Source: Siderastrea radians (lineage: Eukaryota; Cnidaria; Anthozoa; Scleractinia; Rhizangiidae). Taken from it: 64,000 bases of DNA. The notes beneath the pieces are model-generated. The model was not told the origin of the DNA and did not search any database. It was given only the letters and a program-made list of their open reading frames with translations. The DNA is taken from the NCBI GenBank assembly GCA_964017195.1, contig OZ024892.1, forward strand, positions 10,524,866 through 10,588,865, in the 5' to 3' direction. Positions 1 to 45,242 of the stretch are shown here, one piece after another (position 1 is the first letter of the stretch; each line of letters starts with the position of its first letter). The position numbers and the translations under genes are program-made.

Positions 1-228
1 CACAGCAAATACAAAAGAAGGCACGGATGGGCCAAATTAAAGAAGATTAACACGGATTGCAATTGGAGGTTTTTGAAAAACTGTTAGGCTGAACAGTTTT
101 CCAAGTTTATCTCTGTTGTTTGTCAATTCAAACATAACGCTCGGCATACATATTTGTTTGTCACGAAGCTGTGATTTTGTCATTTACAATTAATTTCTTC
201 GCTAACGTGAAGTTCCATAACAAGTAAA

Positions 229-440
229 GGTCGATCGCTACGATCGCTGGCAAAAACGTTCAGCAATCGTTGCCATTATGTGGAAACCACTTTTTAGCGA
301 TCGTAACGATCACAGCAATCATATGGAAACTAGCCTATACTGAAACTGCTCAGCGATCAAAGTCGCCACGACCGCTCAACTCTTTTGGTAGCGATCGTAG
401 CGATCGTAGCGATCGTAGCGATCATATGGAAACCAGGCTT
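229..440 (+). repeat. GATCGC-rich MITE-like element, copy 1
   Basis: About 210 bp with tandem GATCGTAGC units at its right end and a terminal CATATGGAAACCAGGCT. It is the same family as 4471-4655, in the opposite orientation. It lies in the partial intron at the left edge (1-539), which otherwise shows nothing. Confidence 0.7.
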
Positions 441-538
441 AAGGGCGAGTAATTGGAAAAACTAAGCAAACTGGACTGGACTGCCGTGACACAGCCCCAT
501 TAATACTCTTGTTTTCTCAGCTTTTCAGTAACTTCTTA

Positions 539-34450
<33,912 letters not shown>

Positions 34451-34547
34451 TTCTTAGAAGAATGATTTTAAATTCCGTAATAAAAAAACTTACACAAGTG
34501 GCTTGTTTATTCCAAAGTAAAAGACTGTGCACTTGTATGAAATTGAC

Positions 34548-34574
34548 ACTGAAGAAGGGCTACGCCCGAAACGT
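34548..34574 (+). other. Penelope-like hairpin signature
   Basis: CTGAAGAAGGGC-TAC-GCCCGAAACG: a GGGC/GCCC stem between CTGAAGA and GAAAC. This resembles the stem II core of hammerhead-like motifs reported in Penelope-like element repeats. No reverse transcriptase is nearby and one extra A breaks the canonical core. Confidence 0.3.
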
Positions 34575-35135
34575 TTGTGCTTTAACGAACTATGACACCT
34601 TAACGTGTTTAACTCGCGTATTAACTTTTCCTCATTATAACTGGTGTCACACATCGACTGAGCTTTGTCTCTTCTTTTATGAAATTATAGTCTTTCCAAC
34701 TTCTATAGGCAATTTTTGCACATTTGATCAGATGCGGTGGTGGTAGCAACACAGGCAACCCAGGCTCACAACAGGACTCCTCAAACAAAAAATATAAGGA
34801 TCTAGGATTTGCATGGGAATTTATCATGAATAATTTCAATAAAATAGCAAAAATGTACATAAACAGCCAGTTAAGTGTACATACCTTATGAAGCAATGTC
34901 TGTGTGTTGTTTTCTGACTGTTTCCTGCCCTATAAACGTCATCTTAGCAAGTGTTGGTGTTGCGGTTTCTCTTCTCCTAAGAGGAAGACATTAGAAACAC
35001 CAAAACTGGTGTTCTCTCTTATTCTCTTTTCCTAACCCTTGTGCTCCCTTGGCAATTCCTAACAAGAGAGTCAACTCAGGGGAACAAGCCGGCGCTTATT
35101 ATTATGGAAAAATATAGAAATCAACCTTTTCTCCC

Positions 35136-35890
35136 AAAAGGTGCAGTGGTGTAGTGTTCAGTGCACTGGACTGACTGGAGGTCAGTGGTTTTAAGTATCC
35201 TTCCTGCATTACACATGCATGTTTTACCTTAGACAAGAAACTTTGCTCCAAATTGTCTCTCTCCAAGGTGTATAAATGAGTACTGGCATAAAATATTATA
35301 CCTGCCAAGTGTCACGCCTAAGGCGTGATTGTCACGCCTGCGGATCGAAAACTGCGATCTCACGCCTACTCACGCCTGCGTTCCCATTTCTCATGCCTGG
35401 TGGAAAAGTTTGAGCCTTTACAGTCTTAGCCGACTCATTTGAAAAAAAATATAAAGTATTTAAATAAACTCGAACTAATGCGAGAAAATAATGATCTTAC
35501 TTTCGCGAAATCTCGGATTTTAGTAGGGAAAGCCACTGGAGACATGATTATACTCGATTAAATGATCAAAGCATCGGTTTACTGGCCATAAATCGGAATG
35601 TCTTCGGAACAGCTTTGGAAATCTTCGGACGTCTTCGGAAATCGTCGGACATCTTCGGATATTATCGGTCGCCTACGAAAAATCTTGACACTCTCAGGAT
35701 AAAAATGTCATGCCTACGAATCACAAAAAGTTGGCAAGTATAAAATATACTGCTGGGAGTAACCCTGTCACGGAATGGGGGACTGGGGAGTAGCAATACT
35801 CTCAGCTGATTCATGCCACAGAAACCAAGGATAAGCTCCACCTAGGTGGGTGTCCTGTGGCATGTGTACCCAACCTTTCCTCCCAAAAAA
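35136..35890 (+). mobile_element. SINE-like element split by a nested MITE
   Basis: The tRNA-like head (GTGGTGTAGTGTTCAGTGC) and GTGTATAAATGAGTACTGG module lie left of 35297. The tail GGGAGTAGCAATACTCTCAG with CTGATTCATGCCACAG lies right of 35739. Together they match the module order of the other SINE copies, interrupted by 443 bp. Confidence 0.6.
35297..35739. mobile_element. MITE inserted in a SINE, 9-bp target duplication
   Basis: ATAAAATAT flanks both sides (35288-35296 and 35740-35748). Ends are TACCTGCCAA and TTGGCAAGT. The interior has repeated TCACGCCTRCG units on the left and TCTTCGGAAATC units on the right. Confidence 0.7.
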
Positions 35891-36402
35891 GAAAGTGAAG
35901 TTCCAGAAAATATCCATACTCCCCCCACCTAAGGTTTTTTTTTGTTTTGCACCCCCACACCCCCCAGGAAATTCTAGTTAAGCTTCCTACTTTTCCTCTA
36001 ATAGTTTAGCTTTTAACACCCCCTGGCAGAGTGTGGATACTTTCTGGAACCATACAATACACAAATTCAAAAAAAATGACATGGACACTTCTTCAAAAAA
36101 AAATTGGGCATGACTTCCAGCTGTGTCGTGGGAAATATGCCCATGCTCAAGGAGGCTTCAAGGTCTTCCACCGAGAAACAAAAGTCACAACTGAGAGACA
36201 AGAGGAAGTTGAAACTTCATCCCTGGCCTATGGGAATTCAATAATCAATCATAAAACTCTTCAATACTGAAGGCAAATGAAGTAACCATTCCTTTGCCTT
36301 TTCCTTTGGCAAACAAATCTTAAACAAAACATAAATGATCAAAAAGTAAAACACAAGAACTCTAAACATTTTATTCCCTTGTAATACTGCGGGTGAACAA
36401 AT

Positions 36403-36873
36403 GAAGGGCCCGGTGGAAAAAGGGCGTAAGTGATGATTTGAGGGTAAAATCGAAATTGCTCCTATTTAGCTGAACATTGGCACACAGGCTGGTTTTCATG
36501 TGAGGAACGCTGTTGCGCACACATTTCTTGACCTGAGATCTAAAATTTGAACAATTAGCGTATTACTTTTGCGTGAAAAGTTTTGCTGAACAGTACTCAC
36601 TGAAGTGATGCGTGAAAGATTTCTTTTGTTCTCTGCCTGAACTAAAACAAAGGAATTCAACCTAGAACCCGCGGTCCTGTTGTTTTCTTTGTGTCAGTTT
36701 TAAGCAAAAGTAATACGCTAATTCTTCAAATTGAAGCTCTCAGGTCAAAAAATAACTGCACAACAATGTTCCTTACAGGAAAACCAGCCTGTGTGCCAAT
36801 GTTCAGCTAAATAGGGGCAATTTCTATTTTAACCTCAAATCATCACTTACGCCCTTTTTCCATTAGGCCCTTC
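36403..36873. mobile_element. 471-bp foldback element with ~200-bp arms
   Basis: The left arm GAAGGGCCCGGTGGAAAAAG is mirrored by the right end, and the match continues through CACACAGGCTGGTTTTC, GACCTGAGA and AATTAGCGTATTACTTTTGC, so nearly the whole element folds on itself. AAAT abuts both ends. Confidence 0.8.
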
Positions 36874-37258
36874 AAATATAGTACACAGATGCATCATCAT
36901 CTTTATTAAATAACTCAAAAAGGCTTAGCCCTTCTTTGCAGTGAAAAATTGTGAAAAAACGGGAATAAAGTACATGATCTTTATGTCGATAAAATCATAA
37001 GATGCAGGCAAGAGATTTGTACAGCTATTATGAGCATTCTTCAACCATACTAAATTATTTTTAACACCAGCACTATAAAACAGCTACCTCCATGAAATAT
37101 TTGCATGGCAATAAATACAACCAACCAAATTACAAATTGCTAGATCCTTAGAAAAACTATGTACTCTTAACCTCCATCTTGCATTGGTTAGTGACATAAC
37201 TGTAGTCTGAGAAAGAGACATTGTTGACTACTGCTTTAACAGGAGATAGCAATAGCCA

Positions 37259-37469
37259 TTAGCCCTTTCACTCCCAAGGGTGCCTAAATCAAAATTCAAG
37301 ACAAATCCCAAATTTCATTTTATAAAACACTGAAAAATTAATAGTACCATGTGAAAGAACTGCTGACGAGGTTTTATTTGAATGGTCACACCATAGGATT
37401 TCGTCCAAAGACTCAGAAATTAGAATCACTTTAATGTCTCCATAACTGACTCTGGGAGTGAAAGGGTTA
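37259..37469. repeat. MITE, CCCTTTCACTCC family, copy 2
   Basis: TTAGCCCTTTCACTCCCAA to GGGAGTGAAAGGGTTA. The interior TTTCATTTTATAAAACA aligns with copy 1 at 27014-27231. Confidence 0.75.
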
Positions 37470-37481
37470 GTACATACCAAA

Positions 37482-37588
37482 CCAGTGGATAGTGTTATTC
37501 ACGTGCTCTGATTGGCTACTTAGGCACGTTTTTGCTCATTTCTCAGAAAAATAAAGGTAGGAACTATATGGTTCTGGCTATCCACTGG
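37482..37588. repeat. 107-bp inverted-repeat element
   Basis: CCAGTGGATAGTG on the left, GGCTATCCACTGG on the right. A miniature palindrome immediately after the preceding MITE. From 37589 to 39032 I see only AT-rich intergenic sequence. Confidence 0.55.
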
Positions 37589-39032
37589 CATGGTACGTAC
37601 TACAACACTAAGGTGAACAAGTGAATAGGTGAATAAGTCTTATTCACCTTAGTCTTGGTGAAGAGTCTTCCTATACATTTCTCATTGTAGAAGTGGGGAG
37701 AAATTAAAAAATCAAGATGATTCATCTAGGGTGATCATATTCTTAATTCTCATCACCTCTACGATTGATTAAGCATTGATATTTACAAGGAGAAATTTGA
37801 AGCTGATCACTACTAGGGCTAAAGGGGCTAAATCAATCAGACTAGGAGAAAATTTCGGGGTGAGCTTTAACATCTGACAGTGTGCATTAGTAAAATTAAT
37901 GCCCACCAGGTGAAGAACAGTATGTTTAGAATAAATTACTCCTAGCAAACACGTTTTGAGCTATTTGCCAAAATAATAAGCAAGTATATGTTGCACATTT
38001 TAAAAGCTTCTTCCGCCTCGCAAGAACTTTCAAATGCAAATTTTGGTCTCCAGAAGACTAACCAATACATAGTGAACAGTGCAACCAATATAGAACTAAA
38101 AAAACAAAGTCCACAACAAACAATTTCAACAAAAGCTCCTAGCATTGGGGTGTAAGAAATTTTAGATAGTTACCAAAAAACTTGTGATGGGTGATTTAAG
38201 CAAATATTAAAGTGTTTTTATCTCAAGACTAGGCAGGTGATAGTTTCTTTAAGAAATTTGAAGTTCACAAAATATTAGCCCTGGAAGTTCACTCTCAGGC
38301 AAATATTTGTTAATGAACATAACAAAATTTCTTAAGAGAAGTACTTCAGGCAGCTATTGTTTGTTAGTTCCTTGAGAGGCACACTCTATTGCTGCAATAG
38401 TTTCTTACTCATAGGGCCTATCCACAAATTCTTATTTACTTAGCATACTGTGTTGGTCATGCTTTGATTCCTAAACAGCTTGCCAAAGCTTACCAAATTT
38501 CAAAGGGGTTTCTTCCTGCCTTGGAGTTTGACAAATGTTAGTTAAAGTGAAAAAAACAATTGATGGTGTCAGTCAAGTAAATTTGATTTCAGTTAATTCA
38601 GTGGCTAAAAATAGCTGTGCCATTTAATTTTAATGACATAATGTGGGTGGTTTATGGATATTTTTGTATGTTTTGGTGCTTAAACACTTGCTAATCAATG
38701 GTAGAGTCAAATTTTTCCATGATTTGTGGAACAGACAAATAATTTTAGCCAGCTTAAGGTGACAGTGTGATTATTCAAGTCAAGTAGAATACAGGGCCAC
38801 TTATTAGCACGCCATTTCTAATGAAGCCTACCACGAAGCCTTGTTCTAGAAAGAGTTCCCACACATGCGATTAAGGCGAACCGAAGTGGCCCTTGTATTC
38901 TGTAGTTGCTCCAAGTTTTATACTGTCGACAAAGTAAATTAATATTCTAGCAAATTCATGGTGCGAAAAAGTGGACTGGAGGTTAAGGAAGGTAAACAAG
39001 GGCTTATAAACACTATCGATATCACCTAGGCA

Positions 39033-39827
39033 TTATTGCTTAGGACAAACATCTGTGTTACACGCCCTAGTTTCTTGTAGCAGCCCTTCGCAATCTTTTC
39101 CTCCTTCTCCTGGGGCTGGATTTGTACAGCTGCGCTTTCTCGTTTGTACGCCACCACCACACGTCTTGTCACAGGCGTCAAACTCGCTCCATTCCGTAAA
39201 CCCACCGTCAACTGGACACGGCTTGAGGTTGCATTCTTGAACTTCCTCTGGTGGTCCCTCACAATTCTTTCCACCATGAGACGGCGGGGGATTCGAACAA
39301 GTTCTTGTCCGTTTCTTCGTTCCAGGTCCGCAAGTTTTGTCACATTCACTAAATGCTGTCCAGTCGGAGAAACCTCCATCTACGGGACACGGTTTCACAT
39401 TGCAAGCCTCCGTTTCTTCCAAGGATCCTTCGCAATTCTTTCCACCGAACTGCGGAGGAGGGTTCGAACAAGTTCGAGTTCTTTTCTTCACGCCATCACC
39501 ACAAGTTTTATCACAGTCCCCGAATGCACCCCACTCCGCAAACCCTCCATCTATCGGGCATTCTTTAACCTTGCACTTTTCCTCTTCTTTTGGCGGTCCA
39601 AGGTTGAGTTCAAGACAACTTTTACCAAGCCAGCCAGGTGGAGGATTCTTGCAACTCCTGTTTCGAAAACGAACTCCTTCTCCACATTCCTTCGAACACG
39701 AACCCCACGCAGACCACTCACTATATCCTCCATTTAGCGAAGCCCTTCTGGCAAGAAAATAAAGTGGAATGGCTGCCACACAGAATATAGCAATAAGTGT
39801 AGGTAGCCTCGATCGACTGACACCCAT
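39033..39827 (-). CDS. Four-repeat TSP1 membrane protein, copy 1 (intronless)
   Basis: 264 residues in one exon. Residues 8-26 form one hydrophobic membrane segment after a short basic N-terminus (signal anchor or uncleaved signal). Then come four thrombospondin type-1 repeats at about 33-91, 94-148, 151-205 and 208-261, each with six Cys. TSP1 repeats are extracellular adhesion or recognition modules. Repeats 2-4 carry CDKTCG, fitting the C-x-x-S/T-C-x-x-G O-fucosylation pattern; repeat 1 has CSKECG, which does not. The second Trp of the WxxW ladder is Phe in repeats 2-4 (EWGAFG, DWTAFS, EWSEFD). It is a paralogue of 45243-46082, same strand. It ends three residues after the last Cys-Pro. 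Partner and exact role unknown; a secreted form after cleavage is possible. Confidence 0.9.
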   Translation of the reverse strand: MGVSRSRLPTLIAIFCVAAIPLYFLARRASLNGGYSEWSAWGSCSKECGEGVRFRNRSCKNPPPGWLGKSCLELNLGPPKEEEKCKVKECPIDGGFAEWGAFGDCDKTCGDGVKKRTRTCSNPPPQFGGKNCEGSLEETEACNVKPCPVDGGFSDWTAFSECDKTCGPGTKKRTRTCSNPPPSHGGKNCEGPPEEVQECNLKPCPVDGGFTEWSEFDACDKTCGGGVQTRKRSCTNPAPGEGGKDCEGLLQETRACNTDVCPKQ

Positions 39828-39978
39828 TATTGTTTTGTAATGAGCTCCTTGACTTGAGCGTTTTCGCGATGATGAGCGTCTGGGCGAAACGATGCAGTGG
39901 TTGCTAAGCTCTAGTAACCGGCGACAATTGCTTTATGTAACTTACTTGAAGTGTACTGTTGAACTGCACTCGTCAAGA

Positions 39979-39986
39979 CTATATAG
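39979..39986 (-). promoter_or_regulatory. Candidate TATA box of TSP1 gene copy 1
   Basis: CTATATAG, a palindrome, about 152 bp upstream of the start codon at 39827. Position is plausible with a short 5'UTR; no other support. Confidence 0.25.
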
Positions 39987-39988
39987 CT

Positions 39989-40023
39989 CTCAAATAAATA
40001 AATAAATAAATAAATAAATAAAT
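39989..40023. repeat. AAAT microsatellite
   Basis: About eight AAAT units just upstream of the TSP1 gene copy 1. Confidence 0.9.
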
Positions 40024-41064
40024 TTACTATGCTCCTATTGTCGACTGACCTGTGTCAACTTCAACTGACAGCTACTACTGACAGCTACATCTTCTACCTC
40101 TACTGAATTAGATTCAACTAGGGTTACAACCGCTAATGCAACCAATTATACACTATCACCAGGCACTATCACTGTAGACATGTTTGGGTTCCTGGCCTCA
40201 AGAACTTGGCCATCTCAATGAGGACTTGATAAGAACACCAAAATATACCAACGGACAAACGGAAACTAACGACATTTAGACATAATTGAAAACACTCGGT
40301 AATTTCAGGATAAAGAACTAGCCATAATCTAGAAGTGGGAAATAAATCAGCTAGACCCAGAATTCCACCCAACGTTAACCATTCATGGTGGTCTTTGGCC
40401 AAGGTCAAGGAAATTTCCCAAACGTGAACACAGCTAAAAACATCGCCAACCCTAAGACTTACAGACAAGTAGGAACTAACACTAGACGACATCAGAAATT
40501 CTTTCGTGTGAGATGACCTTGTAAACTCATCAATTAGGTCATACATAGCACGATTTTAAATTAAGCGTCACGAATCGAGGTTAGCCAAATTTATATAACG
40601 ACACTACAACGTAATTATTCAATTTTCAACTTCCTTACAGTACTTTCCATTACGTGGACACGCCACAACCTCTCGTTCTCAAGCTTTCTTTTCAGTGCAG
40701 GTTAAATTCACTGATCAGTTACCATGATCACGCACACTTACTCTTTTTTTTTTCTTATTTTTTCTTTTCTTTTCCGTCAAAATGAGTCGTATTTTGACAG
40801 AGAAGAAGAAAGGAAGGGAAAGGACCAGAGTAGCAACCATTAAGAAGTTATTCCAGATTTCTGATAAAGTAGGTCCACAGGTATCCCACAAGACCGTCGC
40901 TACTCCCCTCCTAGATGGATCGACACAATGGCAAGGGGACTCCCAGGGACAGTTGAACTTAAAGAACACGCGAGTGAGCGCGAAAATCCTATCCCCTGCG
41001 AAGTAAACGGGACGTGCGCGTGTTGAGCCGCTCTCACGTGGCAGGTGATTTCCGCGCTCACCCG

Positions 41065-41087
41065 CGTGTGTGTGTGTGTGTGTGTGT
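41065..41087. repeat. GT microsatellite
   Basis: About eleven GT units. The stretch 40030-41690 around it has no gene I can support, only short open frames across low-complexity sequence. Confidence 0.9.
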
Positions 41088-41689
41088 TTTTGTTTTTTCG
41101 CTCGACTAACCCTGAGCGGAAAGAGAGGCTGGTCGTAGTCTACCCTAAGCATTTTGTTCCAGGTAGGTTTTCCCAGCGGCTTGCTGGTACCCATTCAGGC
41201 AACTGGGTAGAGAGAGACAATGTGGAGAGGTGCTTTGACCTTGAATCACATTGAATGTGACTGTAAACTGCTGGAAATTGTTAACCGTAGCTGTATGGTG
41301 ACTTGATTTCCATTCTGCGGCTGAATTTGAATGCGGAACGAAGAACTGAGGGCCTTGGTCTCTGATGGATTGTCGCTCGACATTTGCCGCTCGGAGCTTC
41401 TTCATCAGAGTACGTTTTTCTTACGGAGTGGTTTACTAGTTTTTTTTCCAGTGGGAACCACGGCAGTGTTAGTCACGATGGATTTCAGTCATCATCTGGT
41501 CAATGTTGTGTACACCGAGCCTTTGCTTCTTATACCAAACTGTAGTTTTAGGTTTTTCGATGGCGGCCGCAGTGTTCTCCTTATCAGGCGGTAACCGGTA
41601 AAATTTACCGCTTGTAGCACCATTTGTTACCGGTTAGAACCACATACTAAGGCCTGGATTAGAAACATCCAACAGTTTTGGATTGTGAA

Positions 41690-42275
41690 AAGATTTATTA
41701 TTGGATTGAATTATGAAAAGTTTTATCATCTCGACGTTTCTAAGTTCGTTAGATAATAATCTAATCTTCTCAACGTTTCTCCGCACGTTTCTACCATCGT
41801 AAGATGTTAGTCGTTACTATCTTTTTAACGTTTCTCCATATGTTAGTACCTTCCTAAGGTATTAGTCTTCTCGCCATTTTCCGTGAAATCGATAGTATGT
41901 TCGTCAGTGTCGGTCTTTTCTTCTCGACTTTTCATTTCTCCGTACGTTAGAACATTTGAAAAATATTATTGTTATCTTCTCAACCTTTGTCCATGTGTTA
42001 GTATATTCGTAATTGAGATGTTGTTAGTTGTATCTCCTTGACATTTCTTCATACGAGCATTATCGTAATATATTTGTGTTATCTTCTCGACGTTTACCTG
42101 TACGTTGGTTTGTTCAGGTTTGTTCGTAAGTTGCTGTTAGTATTAAATCTTCTTGAAGATCTTAGTTGGAGCCTTTGTAAGGAGTTTGTCTTAACTTCTA
42201 GGCGTTTCTCTGTACGTTTTTGAGGTTGCTTTAAACTTTTTCTTCTCGACGTTTATCTGTACATCAGTACGTTCC
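41690..42275. repeat. Degenerate tandem repeat, ~60-bp unit
   Basis: TCTTCTCGACGTTTCTCCGT plus ACGTTAGTAC-TTCGTAAG-TATTAGT recurs with drift at roughly 60-bp steps: 41725, 41772, 41835, 41922, 42070, 42188 and 42240. Strongly pyrimidine-biased on the plus strand. No coding reading survives. Confidence 0.6.
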
Positions 42276-42440
42276 TTGTAACAGGAATCGCAAGCGTCAA
42301 GCGTTTTGTAGGGTTCTCGAGACGTGTTCGAGCCTATTGTCGTGCAGGCAACATTCCGGGTCTCATCACGACACTTCCACTTGAGGGTTATGGTAGAAAA
42401 GTAGTTGAACAGAGGTGCTTTACCGGTCTAAAAAACTGAC

Positions 42441-43548
42441 TTACCTGTCACCCTGAAAACTAGGGAGAACACTGCCGGCCAAGTAGAACGGACCAGTTTC
42501 GCGTAGTTTGGGAGGACGTCTGCTCAGAAACTCTTTAAAAAGGCCAACGGGACACCTTGCACTTATAGCGGCAAACATTTTTGGTAGAACTGGTCTTCGT
42601 TTGGTATTTAAACCACGTTGCCTTGTCTTGGTTGGATTTTCCTTGAATGTTACGTATTCAACACCATCGTCATCACTGCAAACACTGAAATCTTCCACGG
42701 CCATGGAGTGGTGTTCTTGCCGTCCTCTTAGGCCGAAATGCTGGGTAAGAATCCACCACATGGTGTGGCAGGGTACTTTGGGGCTGCTTGAACCGAGCTT
42801 TTCGTTTTCCCACAGTGCTTCTTCCTTAGGGATGGTCAGTGCTTTAGCGGCATTTGGTCGTTTGCCTTTTCCATCTTCCCGGAGTAGCTTTGCTTTTCCT
42901 TCAAGGACTTGCTTTGCAGTCTTACTGTTCATGAGTTTTCAACTGGTAGTTGTTTATTTATTTTATTTATTTATTTTTATTTATTTATTTATTTATTTAT
43001 TTTCTTTATTTCTTCTTTTCGTCTTTTTTCAATTGACAAATTAATTGCTTTCACCAAGCTTTAGTGCCAACCTACCTCTGTACTTAAACATCACTTAGTT
43101 TTACTCAGCTCGATTAGCTTTATAGTTATCCTGAGTCAACATTACCTCTCTTTGTATTAATATATTATATTGTAAAGTTTAACATTTTTCCTTTTTCTAT
43201 TTGGTAATAAAGCTTGTTGTTGTTAGAACTGGCGGTCTTTTATGATGGAGTATGGGTAGTTGTGCTCTCGCAAGTGGTGGTCTAGGCTAGCCATCATAAC
43301 TTTCAGACTTTCCGGTTCGTACTGTTCTCCGTGTTTGTTCCTGACTTCAGCGTAAAATCGCAGTAGGGTTTTGACGAGTTCTTCTGCCGAGTTTTCTTCA
43401 AGTTTTGGATTAATATTGCGCTCTCCCGCCCAGCTACGCCACACATTAAACCAGGTTTGTGTGCTTTTTTTAGTGTTGCTGTTACTCGCTTTTTCTTTTA
43501 GTTTTGCAGTTCGTCATCACCTGAAACAGCAAAACGAATGTCGGCCAT
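42441..43548 (-). pseudogene. Crypton-type tyrosine recombinase fossil, interrupted
   Basis: The minus strand opens with MADIRFAVSGDDELQ (ATG 43548) and, after a 1-nt deletion in an A run near 43507, continues with WFNVWRSWAGERNINPKLEE and EVRNKHGEQYEPESLKVMMA. After an insertion at 42951-43226 it resumes with KQVLEGKAKLLREDGKGKRP, TMWWILTQHFGLRGRQEHHS, VEYVTFKENPTKTRQRGL and RCPVGLFKEFLSRRPP. LRGRQEHH holds the conserved Arg of the recombinase core typical of Crypton/DUF3504 proteins. The C-terminal part with the catalytic Tyr is not seen. Such proteins cut and join DNA during transposition. This copy is dead: a frameshift, an insertion and a missing 3' end. Confidence 0.65.
42951..43226 (+). 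mobile_element. 5'-truncated non-LTR element inserted in the Crypton fossil
   Basis: Begins with a TTTA-rich run (42957-43010) and ends GGTAATAAAGC followed by a TTG microsatellite tail (43213-43224), a usual non-LTR 3' end. AACTGG flanks both sides (42951-42956, 43227-43232). Confidence 0.5.
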
Positions 43549-44059
43549 TTTTTTTGTTTTGCTTTCAAATTTACCGCGTTTGGCTGCACTTACGCGTCGT
43601 TGTCATAGAAACGTAATAGGTACTCCAACAGAGTACAATTTGGGATTAATTGTACTCCTCTCGTCCAATCAGAAACGAGTAATTTTGTTGAGTGTACTAT
43701 AACTCATTTAATACCGTTTAATACAATATACAGCTTCGCCTCAATATACAGCTCCGCCTGCCAACATTTGACTTAGTGTATTTCAAGCAAACACGTGCTT
43801 TGGGACCTGAGTCAACCTCCAACCTCCGTGACCTCTATTGAAACAACGTTAGTTTCCCTCATTTAGAAATTTTACCCCCCCCCCCCTTGATCTTATATGA
43901 GATCGAAAAGGTCGTTCAATGATCCAACGTGTTTTCTAATGTTTATTCTTTTGAAAGATATTTTTAAGGCTGAACTTATTAGACTAATTTCCAATTTTAA
44001 AATACCATCTATTATTTTCGAAGTCGGCTCTAAATAGTTTTTACAGGCTCTGATTTCCA

Positions 44060-44420
44060 GCTTCCGTGGGACAAAGGTTTGTGTTACATGCCCTGGTCAT
44101 TTGTAGTAGCCCTCAGCATATTCAGGGAATTCTTTGCTCCACTTGTCCGGGGCCAGTACATTAGGTTACGTCTCGTTTACGCCACCACACGAATGTCACA
44201 AGGCTCAAACTTTTCAGCCTCCTTTTGGACAAGGTTGAGGGTTGCATTCTTGTAGTTCATCTAGCGGTCCTTCACAGTTCTTCCCTCCGTTAGCAGGCGC
44301 TGGATTCGAGCATGTTCTCGTTCGTTTTCTCACTCCTGTTCCACAAGTTTTGTCGCATTCTCCAAAAGCTCCCCACTCTGAGAATCCTCCATCAACAGGA
44401 CATGGTGTTACATTGCAACC
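44060..44420 (-). pseudogene. Partial TSP1-repeat gene, third copy, decayed
   Basis: The minus strand from 44420 reads CNVTPCPVDGGFSEWGAFGE, then CDKTCGTGVRKRTRTC and ECNPQPCPKGG, and stops at 44216-44214. Bases further left still align with the fourth repeat of the 45243-46082 gene (KNCEGPL region) but with stops and indels. The 5' half, including the membrane segment and first repeats, is absent; an AG precedes 44420, so a spliced origin is possible but unproven. Inferred to be a degenerate duplicate of its neighbours. Confidence 0.7.
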
Positions 44421-45242
44421 CTGCGATTGTCAACATGGTATTATTAACACTCCACAAAGTTTTTGTTTTAAAATTTTTATTAGCGGAACCAAAATTCTGC
44501 CACTTTGCAGTCATTAGCTGTAAGCAACAGAGCAGTAGAGCGGTGAATTAAGTGATCACTTCAGTTCAAATTTCTAGCTGTCTTGGAACAATATATTTGC
44601 CTACAGAAAATCAGGGCTCAACAGAGCCAGCTTAGAGCCATAAACTCTTGAGATATGGGTTGTTCTAGAACAACCCCGAGCAAATTTCTCCAACTTTTCA
44701 ATTGCGATGGTTCATTACGTCGATTATCTCTACAACAAAAGACTGTCATGGAATTTTGAATCTGCTTAAGAAACGGTACCCAAAATATGATTAATTATAT
44801 AACGAGTTATCAAGACTAAAACATAAAATTCCCAGAATAATGACATCATACTTCACTGCTCTATTTGAAAATAAACAGCAGATTTCTTTGATAATTGTGT
44901 TAAATCCTTTCGCTTTGTTTACAAACAATACTCAGCTCCGAAAGAGTTTATTCCCATGATCTCTTAGGAAAATTTGTCAACATTTGATTCAGTAAATATA
45001 ATCGGGAAAATTTTCTAAGAAATCATAAACGTATTTCTTCTTGATAGAACAACGAGACGCGACACTAGCATTAATTTCATTGATTTAGAAATGCTGCTCT
45101 CTCGTATCTGATATCGAAACTACATCCAACTATTTTAAGATTTTATTTTTCTAACGCTTATTTTTAATATTTGCGAAAGGTTGAATCGATTAGAATTCTT
45201 GTTCTCCTAATTGAGAAAATTGCATTTATAATGTTTTCGAAT

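Noticed and set aside
39144..39762. Plus-strand open frames up to 197 codons across the TSP1 gene
   Set aside because: Antisense shadows of the Cys-rich minus-strand gene, whose domain signature is unambiguous. The same holds for 45171-45873.
40169..40546. 125-codon minus-strand open frame
   Set aside because: No domain, membrane or repeat pattern that I recognise, and no supporting splice or promoter context. Length alone is weak evidence.
40715..41194. 159-codon minus-strand open frame with HTHTHTH and poly-Lys
   Set aside because: It crosses a GT microsatellite and an A/T-rich run. Low complexity with no domain.
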